A stretch of 64,000 bases of DNA from Litsea cubeba. Lineage: Eukaryota; Streptophyta; Magnoliopsida; Laurales; Lauraceae. Location of the stretch: assembly GCA_012931725.1 (NCBI GenBank), contig CM022948.1:77820276-77884275 (forward strand), in the 5' to 3' direction. Shown one piece after another: positions 1 through 9,513 of the stretch (its first letter is position 1; every line of letters begins with the position of its first letter). The position numbers were made by a program, and so were the translations under genes. The notes under the pieces were generated by a model. That model was not told where the DNA came from. It was given only the letters and a program-made list of their open reading frames with translations, and did not search any database.

Positions 1-1130
1 TTGGCTTTAGGGTTGATTAAGATTTCATAATGCATTGATTAAGAACAAGAAAATGTTACTTTTGAACACAATAGATCAACGAAGCATGATCAATGCTGTT
101 ACAGAATCATGAAATTTACTTATCCAAAGGACCAAAGATAAAAGAGACTGTAGTTATCCAGAAAAAGGGCATGCATTCCTCACAATAAAAGCTAACACCA
201 TCTAGCAAAAGACGACAACCTCAAGGCAAGAAAAAAAAAAAAAAAAAACATTAAAAAAGTGCTCGATCAGAGGTATAAAAGAATTATTCCTCATAATAGG
301 AAGCAGTAATTTTTTTCCTGACAACTTCCACTGGACCCAAAACCAAAGTATCGAAATTTTCCTCATAATGGGAAGCAGTATTTTTTTTTCCTGACAACTT
401 CCACTGTTCCCAAAACCAAAGTATCAAATATCTAAAATTATCTCTTCCCAGTCAAAGATTAATTTCCAAATTTACTTCATTTAGGTTGCATTAGAATGTA
501 CATCAAAATGGATAGACAGTTGGGCATAATTTAGTTACAAGTAAGGTTCAACCCAGCTCAGTTCATAGTGCAACTGTCCCAAGTCCCAGGCTGCTAGCTC
601 GGCCGGTAAGGGACATCAAAGTCCTCCAGTGGGAGGCAGGGTAGCTAGGTTCAAGACCCAGTTGCAATAATTGGCTGCTAGAGCCTTAAGAGAAATGGGT
701 TATAGATAGGGTAGCTTATGAGGTAGATTATGATCAACATGAGAGAGAGAAAAAAAAAATAATAGTGAAATTTATCATGATCACCACTTCGATTTCTTCG
801 CAACTAACTCCAAATGCTCATCAACTATATAAAAAGCCGCTTTGGTAAAGCATATAGAAATCAAACATAAGAAAATAAACCAAAGGGAGAGATGGGGAAG
901 ACGAATCAGTGGGAGAATTTCTCTTGCAATTAGCAAAATCCATCAATGGCACATCAATTTGTGTCTCTCTAGAATCTAAAACACGAGTGTAAACTGCTAA
1001 ACTAGTAAGCTACACATGACAATGCATCATTTGGCAGTTAAGTACACAACAAACAAACAAACAAACGAAAAAAAAACCAAACTTTAGTCATAAATCAAAA
1101 GATCAAAGATAACTGAGAGAGCACGAGCAC
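1..1130 (-). other. Intron 1 of the CASC3/MLN51-like gene (partial)
   Basis: This stretch follows the splice donor at 1129-1130 on the minus strand. It holds no recognisable second exon: the rest of the eIF4A3-binding segment expected after HDDRF is not found, so the next exon lies off the left edge. The DNA is AT-rich with A-runs (about 230-250), a short duplicated stretch (TTTCCTGACAACTTCCACTG near 311 and 387), and one SINE-like segment described separately. Confidence 0.6.
576..762 (+). mobile_element. SINE-like tRNA-derived sequence
   Basis: An A-box-like TAGCTCGGCCGG at 595-606 is followed about 50 bp later by a B-box-like GGTTCAAGACC at 648-658. The segment ends in a GA-rich and A-rich tail near 745-760. 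This is the layout of a tRNA-derived plant SINE. I find no convincing target-site duplication, so the borders are approximate. It lies within intron 1 of the CASC3-like gene. Confidence 0.4.
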
Positions 1131-1621
1131 CTGTGCCGACCACTTCGATCATCCTGAAACCGATCATCATGCATGTAGAAAGCACCCGCAGTCGGCACCG
1201 CAAACGGCTCATTCACCTTCTTCTCCTCCTCTTCTCCATGATCCTTTCCATGCGCGGATTCTCCACCGCCAGATTCAGCCACCGCAGCCACTTCCAATGC
1301 GGTCGCCATCGCCATCGCCGTCGCCGCAACCTCACCTCTTTCGCTACCCTTCGCATCAAACTCCTCTTCTTCCACTCCATCCTCGTATTCTTCTTCTCCT
1401 TCCTCTTCCTCTTCAATCTCCGACTCGTCCTCTTCGTAGACCTCCGCCCCGCCCTGCCCGTCCGACTCGACGTCCGATCCGATCAAAACCCTCCCCGCCG
1501 GCTTCTTCCCTCTTTCATCTCTCTCGCCTTCCTCGTCGTCGCTGGCTTCTCGTCGCCGCATTGCCAAAGGCAGCATCGCCTCTTCTGGATCGCTCTCGTA
1601 CTCTTCTCCCTCGGTAGCCAT
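1131..1621 (-). CDS. CASC3: CASC3/MLN51/Barentsz-like protein, first coding exon (partial gene)
   Basis: The exon encodes about 163 residues of an exon-junction-complex core protein that clamps eIF4A3 on spliced mRNA and feeds nonsense-mediated decay and localisation. The N-terminus has the plant signature YESDPEE then LAMRRREASDDEE. A strongly acidic region with a run of Glu follows, and near the exon end comes the start of the SELOR/Btz motif, VPTAGAFYMHDDRF. The exon closes in GGTCGGCACAG with a GT donor at 1130-1129, so the rest of the Btz domain must be in exons off the left edge. An in-frame upstream ATG at 1663 exists. I prefer 1621 because plant homologues begin directly with MAT..EEYESDPEE. 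Family recognition is by eye from these motifs; the acidic region alone would not be diagnostic. Confidence 0.85.
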
Positions 1622-1661
1622 CCCCTCAAAACCCCTAGCGCTGATTTTCTCTCCCAATTGC

Positions 1662-1740
1662 AAAACCCTAACTGTGGGATTCGATCAGACAAAGGATGCG
1701 ATTGAAGGCAGAGTAGATTGGGAATCGAATCTAGGGTTTT
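1662..1740. promoter_or_regulatory. Two telo-box motifs in the CASC3-like 5' leader/promoter
   Basis: AAAACCCTAA lies at 1662-1671 on the plus strand, and TAGGGTTTT at 1732-1740 (AAAACCCTA on the minus strand). They sit 40-120 bp upstream of the ATG at 1621. Telo-boxes near the transcription start are typical of plant genes for translation and RNA-handling proteins, which fits this gene. Function is inferred. Confidence 0.4.
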
Positions 1741-1960
1741 TGTCTGCTTACCTCATCGATTAAAGAGCAGAGAGATTCAGATTCGTCTGACGCTTGATCT
1801 ATGGTTCTGGTGGTGGCAGGAAGAAGAAAACGATCGATCCAATTGGGAAGTGGAGAAAGTCTGTGACGTGAAATCAGAGAGATTTCTTTTATGTCAAGTT
1901 TGGGGCGGTTGGGAAATCAGAATCGGAGAATTCCTTGCGTGATTCGGGGTGGGTGGTTGG

Positions 1961-1983
1961 CACGTGCGGTTCTGATACGTGGC
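1961..1983. promoter_or_regulatory. G-box and ABRE-like ACGT elements
   Basis: CACGTG at 1961-1966 and ACGTGGC at 1977-1983 lie about 340-360 bp upstream of the CASC3-like start codon. Paired ACGT cores are known bZIP/bHLH binding sites in plants, so light or abscisic-acid input is possible. No expression evidence is available. Confidence 0.35.
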
Positions 1984-2039
1984 GTTTCATGGGAAGATCT
2001 GGGCCATTGATCACTATTCTGGTGGGCCCCTTTTTTAAA

Positions 2040-3478
2040 GACTTTTTTTTTTTTTTTAATGATGTTACAAGTTACAACTAAGTAGCTGGTAGATGCGAGA
2101 AAGAATATTCGATGCAATTGCTAACACTCGTAGATGTAGGCCCCATCCCATGGCAGGGTCCCATTTCTTACGTTCGAACCTTACGAAAATTTGATCATGA
2201 CTTTTGATATAGAGATTAGGGACATAAGTGTGTATAAGGAAGCGCCATAAAAGAAGTCGACATTCATTTTAGATGGTTTAAGAAGAGTCCTTTTGAAATT
2301 TCAAATTTGCCTCTAAGATAAAATATACTAAAAAAGTCTATGAGTTGGGCTTGAAATAGAAAATGGAGGGGGAAACAAAGGAGATGCCCAAAAATGGGGG
2401 TTTACTAAAATAGGGTTCTATCAAATTGGGACAGAGAAAGAAAAAATGGGGGATGACCAGAAGGGGCTGGCAAGACCTGAGTCCTGAGATGAGGGATAAT
2501 AGAAGGTGGTAAAAAGGGCAGGAAACATCACCAGAAGAATTAAAATGTGAAAAAAAATTAATATTAAATTAAATTGAAAAATCGACTAAATCACATATAT
2601 TTGGGCATTATTGTCAATTGCCCTTCGTACCGCTTGTATATGTAACCATGAGTAAGTTTTGAAATTTAAAGAGGGTGAATGTCAAATGAGAAAAAAAGAT
2701 GGTGATGGGGAGTTGATTGTAAAAATAAAAAAGGACAAAAAAAAATTACTTTTAGTTGCATAAAATGACAAAAAAAAAAGATATTCAAAAAAGGCACAAA
2801 GTGACAAAAAATATATTCTTAAAAAAATACAAATCGACAAAAGGATGCTTTTACTCCTAACCCTCTCCATTTTTTTCTTTTTAATTTGACATTCAATACT
2901 ATTTTACTTTACTCCACCCTATAAACAAATAGGTTGGTGACCCTACGGTCAAAAGCCCCTCCATTTATTTGGCATGCTTAAAGTTGTGCACTTTTGACAT
3001 CTCTTTTTTTATTATTTTAGCTTTAGTCTACGTATTAACCCTCAATTATTTGCAGTACTATTATAATAAGCATATTTATCTCTGGTTTGTCGATAACTTT
3101 AGAAAATCTTGGGGATAATAGAGAAAATGCATATTTCATAAATAGTTTTAACTGGAAAGTTCTTCTATGCACTTTATTTATCAAACAAAGTAACAGAGGA
3201 TAGTTATGCATGTAATCATTTTAGTAAAAGGAAGGTAATAATTATTATATATGAAAGACAATGATTCTAACTAATCTAAATTTGATTTTGACCATTTTTC
3301 TCAACTTTGATTTTCTATGAAGCCCACGTTTTTTTTTTTTTTTTTGCACTTTTCTAAAATTTGACTTTAATGGAACCCTTAAATCCCACATTTTATTTAT
3401 AAATTTGACCATCCAATGCAATTATGCCTTTCAATGGAATCCGGGTTTCTCAATTTTGACTTTGCTCGCTGGATTGCA
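2040..3478. other. AT-rich intergenic DNA
   Basis: I see no gene. The stretch holds poly(T)/poly(A) runs (2042-2059, 3331-3346) and purine-rich low-complexity DNA near 2690-2840. No coding homology and no inverted repeat were noticed before the element that starts at 3488. Confidence 0.5.
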
Positions 3479-3487
3479 TAAATTTTT

Positions 3488-4192
3488 GGGACATTTACCA
3501 CAAAAATTCCCTTAAATAGGGTAATCACAGTTGAGGACACTAAACTTTTATAATGACATCCAAGGACCTCCAACTCAAATCATCTATTTTTTCATCCGTT
3601 TTGCCCTTTTTTTTGTTGATGTCAACATAACCAGTTCCCTATTCTATCATGAGTAATATTTGTTGATATTAACAAAACATTCGTCGACATCAACAAAAAT
3701 GCCCTGTTGAATTTGTTGAGGTCGATAGAAGATTCATCGACATCAACATAAAATTGTGTCGACGTAAAAAAAAAAGCCCAGTTAACAGCATGAGTGACCC
3801 TATGAATTTGTTGATGTCGATAGAAGATTCGTCGACATCAACATAAAATTGTGCTGACGTCAATAAAAATGCCCAGTTATCGTCAACAAAAATTGAGTTT
3901 TATATTGTTTAGGGTTTTGTTGACATCGAGCAATCTCTCTCTCACTGTGATTGAGAAAAAAGAGGTAGGGTGTTGATCTTCTTCTTCTCATTCTTCTATT
4001 CTACTGTTGCTGTTTGATTCGAAGGTGAATAACGTTTTCTTCTTTTAGGGTTATGTTGATATTAACTAACCAAGGGCAGAAACGGAATTAAATATTAGAT
4101 TTTGGGCTGGAGGTCTTTGGCCGTCATTATAAAAATTTAGGGTCCTCATTTGTAATTACCTTATTTAATAGTATTTTTGAAGTAAATGTTCC
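3488..4192. mobile_element. Mutator-like foldback MITE with 9-bp TSD
   Basis: Terminal inverted repeats of about 85 bp (3488-3572 and 4109-4192) begin GGGACATTTAC and, on the other end, GGAACATTTAC. The 9-bp direct repeat TAAATTTTT flanks the element exactly at 3479-3487 and 4193-4201, the target-site length of Mutator-like transposons. The 705-bp element has no transposase. Its interior carries two diverged ~130-bp direct repeats rich in the GTTGATGTCGATAGA / TCGACATCAACA motif (about 3710-3890). Non-autonomous and internally palindromic in parts. Confidence 0.85.
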
Positions 4193-4201
4193 TAAATTTT
4201 T

Positions 4202-4634
4202 TGTATAAAGCTTGTTAAAAAGAATGTCAAAAGTAGCTATAAATGGGGCAAGCAGCTTTGAACACATGGTAGACGAGATCGAATTCATATCACAACTATT
4301 ACAGGTGAAATATGCATCAGATCATTTGCATTGTTTCTTATATGAGAACCTATTAATATACTCAAGGCGTTTCTTTATAAGCGTGTGTATTCTAATCATG
4401 TGTTTTTACAGAGAACCAATTTAATGGCTAGCCCAATACAAATAAAAAACAAAAGGATCTTCCACTGATTACACAAATATGCCCCTAGTCTTTAGGTTTT
4501 AATCATATCATATATCTATAGCAAAGTAGCAATAGATATCTATTTTTAATTCTATTATTGTCATTTTTCCTTTCTATGTTTTGGGAGTTGCAAAATCTAT
4601 TCTTCTTTCTATTTTTAGATACCTATTATTTAAT
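4202..4634. other. Short AT-rich spacer between two TIR elements
   Basis: I see no gene here. The sequence is simple AT-rich DNA between the Mutator-like element and the 3.3-kb TIR element. Confidence 0.4.
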
Positions 4635-4731
4635 GAGAAAATTAGCGAAAGGTCCCTATAGTGGATTGTTTCCAGCCTCCAGTCCAAGCAAAAACTTATT
4701 AAGGCCTCTAGTCCACCTAGCTAGACTATTT

Positions 4732-6470
4732 ATCTGTTTTTTATCATATTTGTCTGAGTGTTGTTCAAATTTATCTGTTTTATGTCATATTTCCTTGTGT
4801 TTTTGGTAAATTTATCTAAGTTTTTTCAAAATTTATCTGTTTTTTGTCATATTTGTCTGAGTGTTGTTCAAATTTATCTGTTTTCTGTCATATTTCTTTG
4901 TGTTTTTGGTAAATTTATCTAAGTTTTTTCAAAATTTATCTGAGTTTTCTGTAAATTTATCTAAGTTTTGTTCAAATTTTTCGGAGTTTTTGTCAAATTT
5001 ATCTGAGTGTTGTTCAAATTTATCTATTTTCTGTAATATTTCTTTGTATTTTTGGTAAATTTATCTGAGTTTTTTTCTGAGTTTTTTAGCAAACTTATTT
5101 ACGTTTTTTGAAATCTATATGCGTTTTTTAAATTTATTTACGTCTTTTGAAATTATTGCGTTTTTTCAAATTTATTGTGTTTTTTTCAAATTTATTGCGT
5201 TTTTCCAAATTTATTGCATTTTTAAAATTTATTGCATTTTTTGAAATTATTGTGTTTTTTGAAATTATTGTGTTTTTTCAAATTTATTACATTTTTTAAA
5301 ATTATTGCATTATTTAAAATTTATTTTCATTATTTTAAATTTATTTGCATTTTTTTGGGATTTTCTTTGGATCTTTTGAGATTTATTTGAGTCTTTTGAA
5401 ATTTATTTATATTTTTTTAAAATTTATTTTGATATTTTAAAACTTATTTGCATTTTTTAAAATTTATTTGCGTTATTTGATTATATATTGCTTTTTTTAA
5501 AACTTATTGTATTTTTCAAAATTATTTCATTTTTAAAATTTATTGAGGATTTTCAAATCATAGCCAACTAACATTTAATTGTCCACGATTAATGGAATCC
5601 TCAGATTTTCAAATAAATTCTAAAAACACACAAATAAATTTCAAAATTACGAAAATAAATTTTAAAAAATAAAATAATTTCGAAAAATACAATAAGTTTT
5701 AAAAAAGCAATATATAATCAAATAATGCAAATAAATTTTAAAAAATGCAAATAAGTTTTAAAATATCAAAATAAATTTTAAAAAAATATAAATAAATTTC
5801 AAAAGACTCAAATAAATCTCAAAAGATCCAAAGAAAATCCCAAAAAAAATGCAAATAAATTTAAAATAATGAAAATAAATTTTAAATAATGCAATAATTT
5901 TAAAAAATGTAATAAATTTGAAAAAACACAATAAATTTGAAAAAACACAATAATTTCAAAAAATGCAATAAATTTTAAAAATGCAATAAATTTGGAAAAA
6001 CGCAATAAATTTGAAAAAATACAATAAATTTGAAAAAAACGCAATAAATTTCAAAAGACGTAAATAAATTTAAAAAACGCATATAGATTTCAAAAAACGT
6101 AAATAAGTTTGCTAAAAAACTCAGAAAAAAACTCAGATAAATTTACCAAAAATACAAAGAAATATTACAGAAAATAGATAAATTTGAACAACACTCAGAT
6201 AAATTTGACAAAAACTCCGAAAAATTTGAACAAAACTTAGATAAATTTACAGAAAACTCAGATAAATTTTGAAAAAACTTAGATAAATTTACCAAAAACA
6301 CAAAGAAATATGACAGAAAACAGATAAATTTGAACAACACTCAGACAAATATGACAAAAAACAGATAAATTTTGAAAAAACTTAGATAAATTTACCAAAA
6401 ACACAAGGAAATATGACAGAAAACAGATAAATTTGAACAACACTCAGACAAATATGATAAAAAACAGATA
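4732..6470. repeat. 1.74-kb near-perfect inverted repeat (hairpin)
   Basis: The left arm (about 4732-5545) and right arm (about 5656-6470) are reverse complements about a centre at 5600.5, with a ~110-bp loop. One measure of identity: 4861-5058 read on plus and 6143-6340 read on minus give the same 65-residue conceptual peptide. Each arm is built of degenerate ~30-bp subrepeats of the form AAATTTATCTGAGTTTT. The peptides are low complexity (Phe/Leu/Ser) and not real proteins. A transcript would form a hairpin stem of about 0.8 kb. Confidence 0.85.
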
Positions 6471-7349
6471 AATTTGAAAAAAACTTATATAAATTTGACA
6501 AAAAACTCGGATAAAATTGAACAAAACTCAGATAAATTTGATAAAATAGATAAACAGAGCCAAAGAGCAATCAGCGGGGAGACGTCGGTCCTCCACGGAA
6601 TTCCCCTCTCATCCGTTTATCCATCTCAATCCCTTCTTGTCACCACCTCTGTCTACAGCACCCAATTCTCATCTTCCATCTCCACTACAGAACAGTAAAA
6701 AAAAAATAATAAGGTAGAAAAGTAAAAATAATACCATAGGTTTTTACATTCGGATCCCATGATATCATGGGATGATAAGGTAGAAAAGTAAAAATAATAT
6801 GTCAAATATCCTTAAAAAAGGAATAAAAAAATCATTCAGGACTTCTCTAGATGTTTTTTTAGAGGATCCAGGTTCGGACCTTATCACATACACCAATGCC
6901 ATGTAGTGCCTGCAACTAGCTTCCTTTTTTCCCAACACACACGTGCAGAGGAGATAGAGCTTCCTTTCTTTCCCAACGCACATGTCCAAAAGGAGCTAGA
7001 GATCCTCACTGCCGCCGCCGGACAAGCGTCCCAGACGCTGCGTGCAAATCTGGTCAGGCGCTGCTCACCTGACTAACGCTTGCAAAGAGGCCACCAGGCG
7101 AGAAACAACTCTCCTGGAGACTCCATTGAAAACCCATTTCAGGATTGGAGAAAAACCCATGGTTTTTATCCTCAATAGGCTGGAATCTTCTTCTCGCCAT
7201 TGGATTCTGAGCCTGAAATGGGTCTTTTTCTCTACTGTTCTAAGATACCCAATCCATTTTTTCTCAAAGGATTGGAAGATTTGAAGATCGAGGGGTGAAG
7301 ATTTGAGATTTTTATCAGATGGGTATGAATTGAAATGCGATTTGCGGCA

Positions 7350-7448
7350 GATGGTATTGAAAAAGCTGAGATTTTTGCACAGATGGCTGTTGAAAAGGCT
7401 GCGATTTTTGCACAGATGGGTGTTGAAAAAGCTGCGATTTTGATTAGA
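7350..7448 (+). repeat. Three tandem 33-bp repeats, in frame
   Basis: Three 33-bp units occur at 7350-7382, 7383-7415 and 7416-7448. They read as 11-residue repeats of the type M(A/G)VEKAAIFAQ in one plus-strand frame. They lie in the captured-looking interior of the 4635-7934 element. No protein family recognised. Confidence 0.6.
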
Positions 7449-7934
7449 TGGGTGCTAGGGTTTTCGTTTGTTGTGGGAGAAGATCGAAGGATTCTGAGAA
7501 GAAAAAGGAAAGAAGGGAGGGACTCTTGTTCTCTCCTTTCGCCTCCCTAGCTGCGGTAGAGGAATCAGTTGTTGATTCTCGGTTCTGGTTGCAGAACACG
7601 AAACCAGAAGCAGAAGATGATTTGGGTTTAGTTCCAGGTGGGAACGACGAACGCCTTGGAGGATCTATTGGAGAAGATCGAAGCAGATGGAGATGGAGAT
7701 GGAGATGATTTAATTTAAGAACGAGGGAGAATACAAGATTTGAAAATTTAAATTTTAAAATTTTATGCCTAAAATGGTTGAAAGGGCAAATTAGTCTTGA
7801 AAAATGAGATCATGTGGACACAGGGACCTATGGCTACAAATAGTCTAGCTGGGTGGACTAGAGGCCTTAATAAGTTTTTGCTTGGACTGGAGGCTGGAAA
7901 CAGTCCACTATAGGGACCTTTCGCTAATTTTCTC

Positions 7935-9454
7935 TATTTATTTTGGGCGACGCTATCGTCCCTTGTGAAAAAAAAGAAAAGAAAAAGTGGCGGGATGAAC
8001 GATCTCGTGCGGCGGGAAATACTTTTCACTATTTCGTGCAATGGCCAAATACCGTTCATTTTTGGGTAAAATCCTCTTGCCCTTTTTATCTGGGTAAAAA
8101 CAGCACCAATCAGACAGTCTCATCCATCACCTGGGTGCTCACCCTGCATCTGAGTCAAATGGGTTACAATTACAAACAACCTCATCCATCTGGGAGACTA
8201 GGACCCTGGTGCTGAGCTAGTCTCTGAGTTAAATGGGTTAGATAATACCTTAATTGATAAGAGGTGGATTGAATGAAATGTTGAAGTAGATGGATGACTA
8301 GAAGAATAAGTGCGTCCATATTGTATGATGAACGTGGATGGATATGATCCTTTGGTCAGTGTGGATTTTTCACAGTGGCCGATGAAGCGTGTGTTGGACA
8401 AACTGATGACCAAATGAAACTTGATCAATCATCACTTGCTCTGCATTGGATGAACTTTTATCAAGTCTCACTAGCCAATACATCCCAAATGCTTAAGCTG
8501 ACTATGATTGAATTATCAACCCACACGTGCCTGCCCAATGCAATACGTACTTGCCCACGCGACCTGGGGAATAATGACTCTCCAGAGTTCGAACTCGCGA
8601 CCTTGCGTGGCTCTGATATGTCAAACCAATCTAATTAACAGAACTGACATTTCCACTAATTCATTTCACACATTCCAAACTCTGTCCGTCCTGGATAAAA
8701 GGGGGTAGCATCAGGTTGATAGCTGGTAAAACTTTTATCATATCTACGATCAGAATTCTAAGACACCGTTCCTTGATCAAGGATTTGGCCCAAAATAGTC
8801 TGGAATGACAAAACAAATTTTATGTAGCTGACTCCAAATTAATTGGGACAAAGCTTTGATGATGATTGAGTTCCAAATCAGCAAATGGAGTATCAGAAAA
8901 CGAGTCTGCAGAGATTCAAAAGATAAATTCAGTGGATAAACCTATTTACCGGTTCCAGCTTACCAATCAGTTTGATGATCAAGGAAAAAACAAGTGCTCA
9001 TGACATTACATAGCACACACTTTAAAGAACTCAATACATGTCAAATATTTTGCTAACACATCTTTCAATTAACTCAAACTTTCTCTGATGATGACTAACA
9101 TTGAATTTAAATATCCTTGACATGAACAAAACCTTGACATTATCTTCTATAGAATCTGAGGTTTCTAGAAAGCAGAGTGTTTACAGAAGAATATAGATTT
9201 TGGCATGTTAACTGATCTTCCCGTCAGAATTAAGACAAAGCGACAGAAATACAACAGAAAAAAGGACATCAGGTATCAAGTAACCTTTGTACTGGCCTGA
9301 GTGATTAAATCATGGCGTGCCTTTCCGTGCCTGCATGTGGGAACCGTTACCAGATTGCATGGAGAAATTGATGGGGCTGCTTATTGAATTGATTGTACTG
9401 TACAGTAGATGAATGAGGACAAAGAAAAGGAATGAAAGGTGCCTATTCAACGTT
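7935..9454. other. Intergenic DNA and 3' flank of the SERINC gene
   Basis: I recognise no gene. Open frames in 7943-8710 show no family motif. A B-box-like AGTTCGAACTC near 8588 hints at an old retroelement remnant. The right end should contain the SERINC 3' UTR. An AATAAG on the minus strand near 9380 is a possible poly(A) signal, about 75 bp past the stop codon. Confidence 0.4.
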
Positions 9455-9513
9455 TCATGCTGATTCAGCTCTCCGCCTGTTCTTCAAAACAAGAGGAGCA
9501 ACCAGCATCCATA
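9455..9513 (-). CDS. SERINC: SERINC coding exon 12 with stop
   Basis: Residues 388-406 and TGA at 9457-9455. IWMLVAPLVL is the end of the last membrane segment, followed by a basic cytosolic tail KNRRRAESA. Acceptor TGGCAG at 9514. Confidence 0.9.

Larger units (their letters stand above)
4635..7934. mobile_element. 3.3-kb non-autonomous TIR element with internal palindrome and captured-looking DNA
   Basis: About 97 bp at each end are inverted repeats of one another (4635-4731 and 7838-7934), both starting GAGAAAATTAGCGAAAGG. Flanks are AT-rich (TTATTTAAT left, TATTTATTT right), so a 9-bp target duplication is suggested but not clean. Inside are a near-perfect 1.74-kb palindrome (own entry), then about 1.2 kb (6571-7800) of GC-richer DNA resembling a host 5' region, including a three-fold 33-bp coding-like repeat. 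I find no transposase. By structure it is most like a MULE-type or Pack-type carrier; the superfamily is inferred. Confidence 0.7.

Noticed and set aside
1133..1705. 190-codon plus-strand frame opposite the CASC3-like exon
   Set aside because: It is the antisense of a Glu/Asp-rich coding exon, giving an artificial Leu/Phe/Arg-rich peptide with no family motif.
4558..6570. Several Phe/Leu-rich frames (65-86 codons) on both strands
   Set aside because: They are translations of AT-rich subrepeats in the palindrome and have no plausible protein character.
8540..8650. B-box-like AGTTCGAACTC and TATCAGAGCC on minus, suggesting a SINE or TRIM
   Set aside because: No matching LTR pair, no target duplication and no A-box at the right distance.
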